In this document: positions 30,816 through 40,586 of the stretch, in pieces | How the letters are laid out: every line of letters starts with the position of its first letter | How positions within the stretch are numbered: the first letter of the stretch is position 1 | From: Leucobacter viscericola | Lineage (GTDB): Bacteria > Actinomycetota > Actinomycetes > Actinomycetales > Microbacteriaceae | Direction: 5' to 3' | Length of the DNA stretch: 64,000 nt | Assembly: GCF_011299575.1 (NCBI RefSeq) | Contig: NZ_CP049863.1 | Location: 2,790,001-2,854,000 of the forward strand | Notes under the pieces: model-generated | The model's input: only the letters and a program-made list of their open reading frames with translations | The model's database searches: none | What the model was told of the DNA's origin: nothing | Program-made: the position numbers and the translations under genes

Positions 30816-33800
30816 CTAGTTGGCTTCAGACCGTGCGCGAGGACGTCGTCGCCACAGCACTAGGCCAACAGCGATTAATCCAAGTGCGCTGTACCCGAGC
30901 AGAGCCAGTGACCCACCCGTCAGCGCGAGCATCGGAGCTCCATCCGTGGCGGGCGTGCCATTGCCCGGCGTTCCGCCCGGGTTCGTACCACCACCGTTTC
31001 CGGGTCCCTGAGTGGGGCACTTTGGCCCTGTGCACGTAGTGGTTTTCTCGTCACAAGCACCTCCGGCGCAAGTGAACGTATTGACTGCGGTTAAGGAAAG
31101 GGTCTGCACCTTTTCGGGTGTTCCAATCGTTACAGCTGCACCGTTGTCATACGAAGAATGATCAATCGAGCTTTCGGTCGCCCCGCCGCTGTTGGTCTCT
31201 TCGCCAAAGCAGCGAGCGCCGAGAGGTAACGCGATGACCTGACTGTTGCTGTTGCCGAGAATCACCGTCTCACCACCACGCACCTTCCAAGTGCCCGAGA
31301 ACAGGGTTGATCGCACCGAGTCACCACTCGCGTTTTTCTCCTCGATCTGGCAGGTCACGAGGAAGGTGAATTTCGTTTTTTCCACTTGCTTGAGGCGCTT
31401 CGGGTCGCCCTTGAGCTGCTTCGTCAGCTGGACCTTGCCCGCTGAGTAGTAGTTTGTCAGCGAGGCCGTTACATTGCCAGCGGCTTGGGCCGAGCTGTCC
31501 CATGGAATGGTCACTGTGACGGGCTCAGGATCAAGATCCTTGTCTGAGCGCGGCGAAGCCGTTTCAGTCACAACACACTTGGCGAAAGCCGGAATCGGCC
31601 CGAGCACTGCCGAACTGACCGACTCCGAGCCGTCGGGCTGAAGCGTGATGGTGTTTGAATAGACACTCTCGTCGTTCAGCGTGCACTCCACACCGAACTC
31701 AAGCGGATCCTTCGCGCTGAACGGTTTCACGCCGGCACCCTTGAGTGTCTTCTGGATGTTGAGGCTGCCATCAGCGATGAGACCCGCATTAATGGTGGTG
31801 TTGGACTCGTTGGTACCGACGACTACCGGTGCGCTGGCGCCCGACGTCACATCAGGCACCGAGGCGGTTCCAGGCGCGGATCCTGCAGCGTTCTGCTCAG
31901 TGAATGCCGAGGCTCCAGTGGGCTTGCTGAAGGTGACAACGTAGCCGTTGGCGTCGGAAGAACGCAGACCGTCGAAGTGGTAATCACCGTTTTCGTCGGT
32001 GGTGGTTGTGCGATCAACGGCGTTGCCAAGATCGTCAGTTCCGACGAGGTGCACACTCACGTTGGGTGCGCCGGGCTCGGGCAGATCGCCGTCGCCACCG
32101 AGAACCCCGCTGCGATTGAAGTCCCACCACACATGGCTGCCTACGGAAGACGAGACTACGGTCTCGGCGCGGTCGAGCGGGCCAACAAACTGGTCAAGAC
32201 CGGTCGCGGCAGCAGCTGCCCGGTTCACGTAGCGGTCACCCGCGGCATTTCCCTTGCCAACCATCGCGACCTCAACTGAGATCTTGTCGCCGGGGTTGTA
32301 CGCGCCGGGGCGCTGGAACCGCAAGCCAGTTACGTCCGCATTTCCGGTCGGGCAGGATCCCGTGCCACTCACGAGGTTGCCACCGCTGGGAGCGTCACAC
32401 CAGGCAGTTGACCCAGCTGCTCCGTTCGAGGAGTGGGTCGGGTTTGCGTTGATGCTTGTCGAGTTTGTGTACAGCGTCACGACGTCACTGCCGCCCTCGG
32501 TCACGGTCGCACCATCGAAGGTGAATGTGCCGTGGAATGAAGTACCGAGCTTGCCCTGAGCGGGCAGCACATCGATGATGTCGGGGCCGGAGACTCCGGA
32601 TCCAGTAACGACGGGAAGCGTATTGGTCAGCGTGATTGACCAGAGGTTGCGCTCCAAATTGGTTGCACCTGGAGTATTGACCTGAACGACAGGGGTAAGT
32701 GCCTTCTTCTCGAGTTTGATACCCGCGACGTTCGAGATCTGAATTTGCGCGGCGTCGCGCCGCTGCGTAAGCATCGACGCATCTTCTGAGGCCCACGCAA
32801 CAACATCACTGGATGAAGCTCCATCGGGTGCGGTAGGTGAGACCTCAGTTGTAAGAATGATCGGAGTGATCGGCTGGTTCACTTCGGCATTGAACACCCA
32901 ACGCACGTAGGTTTCGCCCGCTGCACAGGCTGGGCGTTTGGCATCCGCGGGTGTCGAACCGATCGAAACGACGGTCGGGGTGACCGACGCATCCGCGTAT
33001 GTTTGGGTCGACGCGATGCAATCCTCAACCCAAACCTCGTTAAAGATGCCCGGAGTTGATGCGCCACTGGTGAGCGTGGGACTGATCTGGTACTGAACCG
33101 TGTCATTGCCGGTCACCTGCGGAGGTGTTGAAGTGAAATCTCCCGAGGTGCCTTTGCGCACCTGCTTGTCGACCCGAACTTGTGCCGCGGCAAGGATCAG
33201 GCGGTCGCCGAGATTGCCGGTGTGGCCGGTGGTCTGCGTTGTGCCGGGATCATAGGTCGATGTGCTCCAGGCCCCGGGAGCTGCGAGCACCTGCGCCATT
33301 GACAGCGAGGCGCTCTTCACTCGCTTAGTGGAGGCCCAGTTGGGCAGAATCGTGCCGGTTGGCATTCCGGTGTCCGCCACCTGCATGCCGATCGAGACGG
33401 CCGCACGTACGTTTGAGATACCCACGTTTGAGACCGGCTTCGACAGGATGAGGTGCACTCGCACGCGGGCAACCCCGGTGTACACGCCCTCACTGAGTTT
33501 TGCGGGGTCATTGCCGGGCACGTCTTTGGGATTGTCGTACCAGGGCCCTGCTGAATCGCCACACTCAGATGCGGCGCCGGATCCGCCGGCGAGAGCGGAG
33601 TACTGCACCTTGAGTGCGGGGGTATCTGCGGCGGTCAGAGCCTCTCGAGCCCCGGTGCCGTCTGCCTTGAGCACGTTGTTGTAGCCGGAAACCCAGACGG
33701 CTTTGCCGTTTGAAGGTACCCGCTGCAACTGCGACGCCGTGCTCTTGCCATCCACTTCGGAGAGGTACAGCTTTGTGTTGTCCCAAACGTCGCAGCCGAT

Positions 33801-35381
33801 AACACTCTGATCAACCGGCAATGACGTTGTGGATCCCGTGAAGTAAAGCTGAGACGTAAGCTTCTGCGTCGCGGCGACTGTCGCGCTTCCGGAACGCAGG
33901 GTCGAGCCTCCAGGAACGCCTTCACCGAGGGACGGGTCAGATGCAAACTGCGTAGGGGGAGTGTTTCCAGGGGCGCCAGGAACACCCATGAAGTACTTGT
34001 TGAATCCACCAGGGATTGAGATAGACATCGGCAACGCACGGTAGTCGTTCCAAGTCGGCTGTTCCGCGCTTGACTGGTGGTCGGCTGCGGTGAACCCGTT
34101 AATTGAGAGGTTGCTGAATGTATTGCGGGTTTGTAAGGTCCAGGTGTCATTCACCGGGACCCCGAAGTCACGAATTGTGGCAATAGGTACGTAAACCGTC
34201 ACGGGCAAAGCCACTGCGTAAGCCTGGTTGGAAGGAAGTGCCTGGTCAGGGTACGCAGTGTTAGTGGGGATCGTGAGCAGACTCGTATCAGCGCCTGAGA
34301 CCTTCAACTGGACTGGCTTTCCAGGTCCAGCGGTGGTCGCCGTACAAGATCCGCTGTCTCGTACCGAGTTTTCTTTCGTGGCAAGCACGCCCGCCTGAGT
34401 TACGCCGATTTTACGCGCGGGAATCATGCGACCCCAGGAGCCCGTGCAGGCGAAGCGAGCGCCGTAGGCGTCCGGGTCGGCGTTTAGGGCAGCGTACTGC
34501 TGGGCCGTCAGTCCGGGAAAGAGAGCTTCGGGGCTGAGGTCATCGGTGAACGTGAAGTCGCCGACGAGGGGCATTGCGCCCTTACCCTGGTTTGGTGCAG
34601 AGAGCAGGATCGAGTACTCCGTTGAGAGGCAGACTAGCGTTGAATCCCACGGACAAGCCACAGAAGCGGGGCCAGTAACGTAGCCACTATTCTCCGTTAG
34701 GGCAACGCCGTTTTTAGAAAGATCCCACTGCAGGCGCGAAGAGGCCTTTACCGAGGGGAGCGTCTGCGAAGGAATTGGTTCATCGATACCGTCAGCTTTG
34801 ATACTTGCCTCGACGATGGGCAGATCTTGTGCGTTTGGCACAAAGCCCAATACTCGTAGCTTGACTGATACCTTTTGGCGCTCAACCGCAATTGAGCCCA
34901 TGTTGCAGGTCAAGGTCTGCTCGGCGAGCTCATCAATAGAAGACGACGAGTAGGGCAGTGAAGGTGTTCCCGCTGTGGCTGGTTCGATTGTGCCCCCACC
35001 AACGCAGTACCCCGGCACCTCGGTGATTTCCATGCCCTTTGGAAACTTGATCGACCAGGTGAGATTGTCTACCTCGGAATCGTTGACGCCGTACTGTACC
35101 TCGTACGTGACGACGTCGTTGACACGAACAATGCCGTTGTTGGGGCCCGAGTCATTGCCCGCATCATCGTTCCCGTCCCAGCCGGGAGTGCCATCGCTCT
35201 GCGTGACGATCTTCATGTCAATGGGCGTGGGGCCTGCATCCGCACTTGCGCCGTCTTCTGCCCAGGCGGTGCCTGTAGGAAGAAGCGAAAAGAGTAGAAA
35301 GAGTGAAAGGGCTGCCGCCAGTCCACGCTGCGTGCCCGAGGTGCGGGCGCGACCGGTTCGCGGGTGTTTCCGTTGGAACAT
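30816..35381 (-). CDS. Giant LAxTG-type surface protein with SdrD-B and DUF5979 domains
   Basis: 1521 residues from ATG 35381 (AAGGAAG just upstream). The open frame extends another 30 codons without a site. A signal peptide ends near TAWAED. Residues to about 1080 are repeated beta-rich modules. About 1085-1170 is an SdrD_B-like domain (HVWWDFNRSGVLGGDG). About 1205-1430 are two DUF5979 domains, each ending in LTNYY or AVNTF. A Gly/Pro/Thr spacer precedes LALTG (about 1488), a TM helix and an RRRPR tail. LAxTG is the motif used by class E sortases of actinobacteria. Anchoring in the wall is inferred; no sortase is encoded here. Confidence 0.88.
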   Translation of the reverse strand: MFQRKHPRTGRARTSGTQRGLAAALSLFLLFSLLPTGTAWAEDGASADAGPTPIDMKIVTQSDGTPGWDGNDDAGNDSGPNNGIVRVNDVVTYEVQYGVNDSEVDNLTWSIKFPKGMEITEVPGYCVGGGTIEPATAGTPSLPYSSSSIDELAEQTLTCNMGSIAVERQKVSVKLRVLGFVPNAQDLPIVEASIKADGIDEPIPSQTLPSVKASSRLQWDLSKNGVALTENSGYVTGPASVACPWDSTLVCLSTEYSILLSAPNQGKGAMPLVGDFTFTDDLSPEALFPGLTAQQYAALNADPDAYGARFACTGSWGRMIPARKIGVTQAGVLATKENSVRDSGSCTATTAGPGKPVQLKVSGADTSLLTIPTNTAYPDQALPSNQAYAVALPVTVYVPIATIRDFGVPVNDTWTLQTRNTFSNLSINGFTAADHQSSAEQPTWNDYRALPMSISIPGGFNKYFMGVPGAPGNTPPTQFASDPSLGEGVPGGSTLRSGSATVAATQKLTSQLYFTGSTTSLPVDQSVIGCDVWDNTKLYLSEVDGKSTASQLQRVPSNGKAVWVSGYNNVLKADGTGAREALTAADTPALKVQYSALAGGSGAASECGDSAGPWYDNPKDVPGNDPAKLSEGVYTGVARVRVHLILSKPVSNVGISNVRAAVSIGMQVADTGMPTGTILPNWASTKRVKSASLSMAQVLAAPGAWSTSTYDPGTTQTTGHTGNLGDRLILAAAQVRVDKQVRKGTSGDFTSTPPQVTGNDTVQYQISPTLTSGASTPGIFNEVWVEDCIASTQTYADASVTPTVVSIGSTPADAKRPACAAGETYVRWVFNAEVNQPITPIILTTEVSPTAPDGASSSDVVAWASEDASMLTQRRDAAQIQISNVAGIKLEKKALTPVVQVNTPGATNLERNLWSITLTNTLPVVTGSGVSGPDIIDVLPAQGKLGTSFHGTFTFDGATVTEGGSDVVTLYTNSTSINANPTHSSNGAAGSTAWCDAPSGGNLVSGTGSCPTGNADVTGLRFQRPGAYNPGDKISVEVAMVGKGNAAGDRYVNRAAAAATGLDQFVGPLDRAETVVSSSVGSHVWWDFNRSGVLGGDGDLPEPGAPNVSVHLVGTDDLGNAVDRTTTTDENGDYHFDGLRSSDANGYVVTFSKPTGASAFTEQNAAGSAPGTASVPDVTSGASAPVVVGTNESNTTINAGLIADGSLNIQKTLKGAGVKPFSAKDPLEFGVECTLNDESVYSNTITLQPDGSESVSSAVLGPIPAFAKCVVTETASPRSDKDLDPEPVTVTIPWDSSAQAAGNVTASLTNYYSAGKVQLTKQLKGDPKRLKQVEKTKFTFLVTCQIEEKNASGDSVRSTLFSGTWKVRGGETVILGNSNSQVIALPLGARCFGEETNSGGATESSIDHSSYDNGAAVTIGTPEKVQTLSLTAVNTFTCAGGACDEKTTTCTGPKCPTQGPGNGGGTNPGGTPGNGTPATDGAPMLALTGGSLALLGYSALGLIAVGLVLWRRRPRARSEAN

Positions 35382-35605
35382 TTCTTCCTTAGCTGTATCG
35401 GTACATCGAAGGGAATCGAAGTTAAAAAGAGGGCAACTCAAATTGGGGGACAACAAAATTGCCCTCTTCACTCCCCTGGATGCAACTGACCCCGTTTTGT
35501 TACGCGACTACCAAAAGTTTTTCCGATTAAAATTCTGCAACCCCAAACTCACGCAGAAGTAACCGGTCGGAAGATGCTCTTTCGAGCTGGCGGTAGTCTC
35601 TCCTC

Positions 35606-36433
35606 ATGGAGCTGACTCGCACTCGTGCAATTTTACCGCAGGTTATCTGGCATCGTGCTGTACCTTCTACTAATGCTGCGCTGCGAGAACTGGCGCTGCA
35701 GGGTGAGGATCGAGCGCCCCATGGCACGCTCGTAGCTACGGCAGATCAGACCGCGGGAAAAGGGCGTCTTGGTCGCGAATGGGTCATGCCTGCCGACACC
35801 GCGGTTGCCGCGTCGTTGCTGATTCGAGGGTTTGGTAAAAGCGGTTTGCCCGCAAGCTGGCTGCCCCTGCTCGCGGGCTCCGCTGTTGTTGGCGCGCTGC
35901 AGCCGTTATTCGGTGAGGGCATGCGCGTCGGCGTGAAGTGGCCCAACGATGTTCATGTGCGCACGGAGGCCGACGCCGAAGAGGGGCGAGTCGGTCAAAA
36001 GTTGTGCGGGATCCTGTGCGAAATGCTGCCCGACGGCTCAGTGGTCGTGGGAATGGGGATCAACCTGCTCATTCCAGAGTGGGAGCTGCCCACTGACCGG
36101 GCGACATCGCTGCTCGCAGCGGGAGCCGATGTTCGCGGGGCCGAGCTTCTCACGGACGCCGCGGGTCAGGATCTGCTCGACCGTGTTCTGCACGATGTGT
36201 GTGCTGGCCTGTTGCGCCTCGTTGAACTTGCAAATGTCGACCCGCAGGCGGCCCGGAATCGCGTGGCCAGGCACTCACTCACTCTGGGCACCGAGGTGCG
36301 TGTCCACCTGCCCGGTGACGAAATAGTTGATGGCCGCGCCCGCGCGCTGGCAGACGACGGCTCGCTAGTGGTGGATCTGCCGACCGGCGGCGAACTCACC
36401 GTGTCGGCGGGGGATGTGGAGCATCTTCGATAG
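35606..36433 (+). CDS. birA: Biotin--[acetyl-CoA-carboxylase] ligase
   Basis: 275 residues, no N-terminal DNA-binding domain, so a monofunctional enzyme. Signature GTLVATADQTAGKGRLGREW (about 34-53) contains the biotinyl-AMP-binding GRLGR loop. VGVKWPNDVHV (about 110-120) carries the catalytic lysine. A C-terminal SH3-like cap (about 225-275: GTEVRVHLPGDEIVDGRA) is complete. It attaches biotin to the carrier part of acyl-CoA carboxylases; the beta and epsilon subunit genes lie to the left. Divergent from the giant surface-protein gene. Confidence 0.93.
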   Translation: MELTRTRAILPQVIWHRAVPSTNAALRELALQGEDRAPHGTLVATADQTAGKGRLGREWVMPADTAVAASLLIRGFGKSGLPASWLPLLAGSAVVGALQPLFGEGMRVGVKWPNDVHVRTEADAEEGRVGQKLCGILCEMLPDGSVVVGMGINLLIPEWELPTDRATSLLAAGADVRGAELLTDAAGQDLLDRVLHDVCAGLLRLVELANVDPQAARNRVARHSLTLGTEVRVHLPGDEIVDGRARALADDGSLVVDLPTGGELTVSAGDVEHLR

Positions 36434-36459
36434 CTCCGCATCCCCAACCGAACAAGCAG

Positions 36460-37878
36460 CTAGCTCCGCATGCCCTCGAGCGGGTAGTCCTCACCGAGCT
36501 GATCGATCTGCTGCGTGGTGGGATCCTGCTCGGAGAAATCGAGCTTCGGAACGGGGCGCTTGAAGCCGCCCGTCACGATCGCGATGATGCCAACGCCGAT
36601 GAGGAGCCAAATGCCACCCACGATCCAGGTGGCCGCGTGCAGCGAGGTCCACAACCAGATGGTCAGCGCGAAGCCGATGAGTGGGAACACAACGAAACGA
36701 ATCACTCGCCAGAACGTGACCTTCTCGCGTTGTCCATTCTTCGGGAACATGTAGGTGCGGATCACCGAGAGGTTCACCATCGCAAACGCGGCGAGCGCGC
36801 CGAAGCTGATCATGAACGCGACGATGTCGAGTGACAGGAACAGTGCCGAGAGCGCAAACACCGACACTGTGATGGCGGCGACGATCGGGGTGCCGAAGCG
36901 CTTGTGCAGGCGTGAGAGCGGCTTGGGGAGCATGCCGTCGCGGCCCATTGCGTAAAGAATGCGCGAGACCGAGACCTGGCCGGTCATGCCCGAGCCGAGT
37001 CCGCCAACCACGTACACGGCGACAAAGAACGACGTCATCCAGGGCATGTTAAAGCTGTCGATAACGGTTGTACCCGCGGCTTCGATCTGGCCATCGGAGA
37101 GTGAACCCCAGTCGGGTTGGTAGGCGAGCCCGCCCGCCCAAGAGACGAGGATGAAGCAGAGTCCACCGATCATGGTCGCCAGAATAATTGCGCGAGGAAT
37201 GTCGCGGCGCGGGTTCTTTGCCTCTTCCGAGAGCGTGGAGACCGCGTCGAAGCCGAGGAACGAAAGCGCCAAGACGGCCGCGCCCGAAGCGATGGCGCCG
37301 ATGCCGCCCTCTCCGAAGGTGAAGGGCTCGATCAGGTTCACTGAGGTGTTGCCGCCGAAGGCTTCCTTGAACGAGAGCACCACAAAGACCACAACGAGGA
37401 TCACCGACAGCGCAATGATCGCAATGTTGACCTTGTTGACCAGCGTGATACCCAGGATGTTGAACAGCAGCACAAGCAGCAGAGCCGCGAGCGTAAACAC
37501 CCAGACCGGGATCGCGGGGAACTGCGTGTTCAGGTAGATGCCAATGAGCATGAAGTTAATCATCGGGATGAACATGTAGTCGAGCAGCATGACCCAACCG
37601 GTGAGGAAGCCCGCCGCGCCACCAAAGGACTGTTGCGTGTAGGTGTAGGCCGATCCTGCCACGGGGTACCGGCGCACCATCGCACCGTAGCTGCCAGCGG
37701 TGAACAGCATCGCAACAACGGCGATGATGTAGGCCGCGGGCAGGTGCCCGTCGGTGACCTGGTTGACGATTCCGTAGGTGGTGAACACCGTGATGACCGT
37801 CATGTAGGTGACGCCGAAGAGAGTGAGGCCGGTGAGGCCAAGTGCTCTCTTCAACTGTGGTTGGTTCGAATCGCTCAA
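36460..37878 (-). CDS. APC superfamily amino acid permease
   Basis: 472 residues with twelve hydrophobic helices. The family signature ALGLTGLTLFGVTYM (about 12-26) and MVRRYPVAGSAYTYTQ (about 67-82) occur in helices 1 and 2; FLGFDAVSTLSEEAKNPRRD (about 213-232) is the conserved consensus before helix 7. It probably exchanges or imports an amino acid or amine across the cytoplasmic membrane. Next upstream in the same direction is an amidohydrolase, with 40 bases between, so the two are probably one operon for uptake and breakdown of an amide or amine. Confidence 0.88.
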   Translation of the reverse strand: MSDSNQPQLKRALGLTGLTLFGVTYMTVITVFTTYGIVNQVTDGHLPAAYIIAVVAMLFTAGSYGAMVRRYPVAGSAYTYTQQSFGGAAGFLTGWVMLLDYMFIPMINFMLIGIYLNTQFPAIPVWVFTLAALLLVLLFNILGITLVNKVNIAIIALSVILVVVFVVLSFKEAFGGNTSVNLIEPFTFGEGGIGAIASGAAVLALSFLGFDAVSTLSEEAKNPRRDIPRAIILATMIGGLCFILVSWAGGLAYQPDWGSLSDGQIEAAGTTVIDSFNMPWMTSFFVAVYVVGGLGSGMTGQVSVSRILYAMGRDGMLPKPLSRLHKRFGTPIVAAITVSVFALSALFLSLDIVAFMISFGALAAFAMVNLSVIRTYMFPKNGQREKVTFWRVIRFVVFPLIGFALTIWLWTSLHAATWIVGGIWLLIGVGIIAIVTGGFKRPVPKLDFSEQDPTTQQIDQLGEDYPLEGMRS

Positions 37879-37918
37879 AATATCTCCTTTGAAGTGGTGC
37901 GAAGTGGTGAAGTCTGTA

Positions 37919-39535
37919 TTAGTGGGTGCGTTCGCCCGCGAGCCAGGTGCCGTGCACTGTGAGGTCTGCGATGGACTCGGGTGTCACGCTGAGGGGGTCC
38001 GCAGACAGCCACACGGCGTCGGCAACCATGCCAACCGCAAGCGTGCCGCGATCCTGAGCCAGCGCCTGCCGCGCGATGCCCTTGGTGTAGGCGGCGAGCG
38101 CGGTGGCCGCGTCAACGCGCTCCTCGGGTAGCCAGGCGTCGGCGCAGGCGTCCTCGTGGCTGTGCCGGGTGATCGCCGTGGAGAGCGCGGGTCGCCAGTC
38201 GAGGGTGGTGACCGGCCAGTCGCTGCCAAAGGAGATCGTTGCTCCGCTCCGCTCGACCGAACCGATGAGGTACTGCCAGGTGTCGCGCGGCTCGCCGAGA
38301 TGCGGGATCGTGAGGTCGCGCATCACCGCGTCGCACTGCGCCCAGTAGGGCTCGAAGTTCGCGATCACGTTGAGCTCCGCAAAACGTGACACGTCGGCGG
38401 GATCGAGCAAAGCGACGTGGGCGATCACGTGGTGGCGTTCGCGATCCGGATCCGTGAGCGTCGCCGCCTCAAGCGCGTCGAGTGCGTTGCGATTCGCGGC
38501 ATCGCCGATCGCGTGCAGGTGTAGCTGGAATCCCTCGGCGTCAAACGCCTGGGTTGCGGCGAAAAGTTCGTCCCTGGTCCAGTTCGGCAGGCCGCGCTCG
38601 TCGGGCAGATCGGCGTAGGGTTCGATCAGCGCGGCGGTGTGGCTCTCGATCACGCCGTCGAGGAAGAACTTGACGGTTTCGCCGCTCAGGCGATCGGCGG
38701 CTAGATCCCGAACCTGCGCTCGCGCGGTAACGAACTCGGTGAGCTGTGCCCGCCACCGCGCGGGATCGGCCCTGAACGCGAGGTTCACTCGAGTGTGCAG
38801 GCGATCCTGCGCCACTGCGGCCAGGTAGACCTCAAGGTCGCTCGCCTCGACCCAGGCGTCTTGAATCCACGTGGTTCCCTGGGCAGCGTACGTGCGAGTG
38901 GCGCGTTCGAGCGCATCGATCCGCTCCTCGAGCGTGAACGAGGGCACGATGTTGGCGAGAAAGTCATTGGCCGCGGCTTCCTGTAGCGTGCCGAGTGGGG
39001 AGCCGTCCGCGCGCCGCACGATGCGTCCGAGCGCGGGATCCGGCGTATCGGCGGTGATCCCCGCGGCTGCGAGCGCTGCGGAGTTCACCCAGACTGTGTG
39101 GTAGTCCCAGGAGCGAAGAATGGTGGGGGTGTCTCCGGTGACCTCGTCGAGCCAGTGCGCGTCGAAGTAGCCGCCGGGCGCAAACGTTGCGTCGTAGCTG
39201 CCGCCCACGATCCACGTTGCCTCGGGGTGCTCTGCGCGCCAGGTTGCAACAGCCTCGAGGATTCCCGGGATGTCGGACGCCTGCCTGATGGCTGGTCCGA
39301 GCGATTCCAGACCACCGAGCATGGGGTGGGCGTGACCGTCGCCGACCGCGGGGGTGAGTGTGCCGCCCTCGAGGTCTATGACCTCCGCGTTGGCCTCCGC
39401 TGCCAGGGGCTCAGCCTCAGACCCGATCGCCACAACAACCCCGTCACGCATTGCGAGCGCGCTGCTTGTCACGCTGCTGCCTGCTTGTGCTGGATCGATG
39501 AGGATCGTGCCACCCGTGAAAACCGTGGTCTTCAT
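37919..39535 (-). CDS. Amidohydrolase family protein (YtcJ/AepA-like)
   Basis: 538 residues. The metallo-dependent hydrolase signature is PAVGDGHAHPMLGG (about 61-74, with the HxH metal pair). LHLHAIGDAANRNALDAL (about 343-360) and FGSDWPVTTLDW (about 440-451, metal-binding Asp) complete the site. YtcJ-type amidohydrolases act on N-acyl amines or cyclic amides. It is the first gene of a putative operon with the APC permease, and divergent from a TetR regulator 114 bases away, which suggests regulation by that repressor. Confidence 0.88.
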   Translation of the reverse strand: MKTTVFTGGTILIDPAQAGSSVTSSALAMRDGVVVAIGSEAEPLAAEANAEVIDLEGGTLTPAVGDGHAHPMLGGLESLGPAIRQASDIPGILEAVATWRAEHPEATWIVGGSYDATFAPGGYFDAHWLDEVTGDTPTILRSWDYHTVWVNSAALAAAGITADTPDPALGRIVRRADGSPLGTLQEAAANDFLANIVPSFTLEERIDALERATRTYAAQGTTWIQDAWVEASDLEVYLAAVAQDRLHTRVNLAFRADPARWRAQLTEFVTARAQVRDLAADRLSGETVKFFLDGVIESHTAALIEPYADLPDERGLPNWTRDELFAATQAFDAEGFQLHLHAIGDAANRNALDALEAATLTDPDRERHHVIAHVALLDPADVSRFAELNVIANFEPYWAQCDAVMRDLTIPHLGEPRDTWQYLIGSVERSGATISFGSDWPVTTLDWRPALSTAITRHSHEDACADAWLPEERVDAATALAAYTKGIARQALAQDRGTLAVGMVADAVWLSADPLSVTPESIADLTVHGTWLAGERTH

Positions 39536-39585
39536 GCGAAAGCCTCCTTGCTTGGTGTGACGCGCGGGTCAGTTTCCCACTTAAA

Positions 39586-39600
39586 TGAACAGGGTTCTTT
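39586..39600. promoter_or_regulatory. Possible TetR operator between amidohydrolase and regulator genes
   Basis: TGAACAGGGTTCTTT has half-sites GAAC and GTTC. A related 15-mer, TGAATAGTACGTTCA, lies at 40680-40694. Both sit where the TetR-family product encoded between them could act: the divergent amidohydrolase promoter and the region ahead of the two small ORFs. Weak evidence. Confidence 0.3.
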
Positions 39601-39649
39601 TTCTGCTCGGGTTCGAGGATAATACGAAAAGGAAGAAAAGTGTTACTCG

Positions 39650-40366
39650 ATGGAGAAACTCGACGCGATAGGGTCATTGCTTGTGGCAGAGGAGAAGCAG
39701 CAGCGGCGGGCAGGGCGCCCAAAAACGCCGCTGTTGAACCGGCAGCTCATCTTGGAGACCGCTCTGCGCTTGCTAGACGAACGCGGTGAGTCTGGTGCCA
39801 GCATGCGCGAGGTTGCCCGTGAACTCGGTGTGCGACCTTCCGCCCTGTACAACCACGTTTCGGGGCGCGAAGAACTGATCGCGGGTATTCGCGAACAGAT
39901 CAGCGACCGCATGGATGTCGGAGTGTTCGATCGTCTTGAGTGGGACGCCGCGATGATCAGCTGGGCCGATTCCTATCGGGCCGCGTTTGCCGCGCATCCT
40001 CCCACGATTGCCTTGCTCGCCACGCAGCCCCTGAGCGCTGACGCTCGAACAAGCCTCATGTACGACCTGGTCTCCCGGGCGCTCGTTGACGCTGGGTGGC
40101 CGCGAGAACGAGCACTCTCGGTGATTGTTGCCATTGAGTCGTTTGTGCTCGGCTCCGCGCTCGACGCCGCTGCAGATCCGACGATGCTGGATCCCGGCGC
40201 GCGCGACGATGTCCCCGACTTTGCGGCGGCGTACGCGGCGCGGAACGCCCACCTCGCAGCGGCGGGAACGTCACCGGCCGACGATGCCTTCCAGCTCGGC
40301 ATTCGAGCGATCGTGCACGGCCTTCGTGCCGAGCTCGAATCGCTTCGGGGGAGTGCGCTCAAATAG
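39650..40366 (+). CDS. TetR/AcrR family transcriptional regulator
   Basis: 238 residues. The N-terminal helix-turn-helix (about 25-75) reads ILETALRLLDERGESGASMREVARELGVRPSALYNHVSGREEL in outline, with the typical SALYNHV recognition helix. The remaining 160 residues form an alpha-helical ligand and dimer domain of the TetR_C type, with IEFSVLGSALD-like helix near 160. It probably represses the divergent amidohydrolase-permease operon. Its 3' end overlaps by eight bases with a small ORF on the other strand. Confidence 0.88.
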   Translation: MEKLDAIGSLLVAEEKQQRRAGRPKTPLLNRQLILETALRLLDERGESGASMREVARELGVRPSALYNHVSGREELIAGIREQISDRMDVGVFDRLEWDAAMISWADSYRAAFAAHPPTIALLATQPLSADARTSLMYDLVSRALVDAGWPRERALSVIVAIESFVLGSALDAAADPTMLDPGARDDVPDFAAAYAARNAHLAAAGTSPADDAFQLGIRAIVHGLRAELESLRGSALK

Positions 40367-40484
40367 TTGCGATCGCTGCTGAGATAGCGGAGATGACCAG
40401 GATGCCCGCGCGTAGAGAGGGGTAGAAATTGGGATTCCCCGAGCGGTAATGGTCCCGCGCGATGCGCGTTGGGTTGGGCTGCAT
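40359..40484 (-). CDS. 41-residue small membrane peptide
   Basis: MQPNPTRIARDHYRSGNPNF, then a hydrophobic tail (YPSLRAGILVISAISAAIATI). Upstream is AGGAGGTGATC with ideal spacing, a complete match to the 16S anti-Shine-Dalgarno sequence, far stronger than most sites in the window. It overlaps the 3' end of the TetR gene in the opposite direction. It follows an 18-codon ORF with its own good site, 45 bases upstream. The C-terminal half could span the membrane. No homologue is recognised. Translation looks real; function unknown. Confidence 0.55.
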   Translation of the reverse strand: MQPNPTRIARDHYRSGNPNFYPSLRAGILVISAISAAIATI

Positions 40485-40529
40485 CCTGATCACCTCCTGT
40501 TTTTCCCTTGGGGGGATCTGTGGGGCGGA

Positions 40530-40586
40530 CTAGATCGAACCGTCGATCTGCGTGTCCGCGAGGGTGGTCTTCGTCATGTTCTTCAT
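40530..40586 (-). CDS. 18-residue ORF with strong ribosome binding site
   Basis: MKNMTKTTLADTQIDGSI, preceded by CAGGAGCAATC. It lies 45 bases upstream of the 41-residue ORF, and the two could be one transcript starting near 40680. It could be a leader peptide controlling the next ORF, a short signal peptide or a precursor peptide; none can be chosen from sequence. Confidence 0.4.
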   Translation of the reverse strand: MKNMTKTTLADTQIDGSI

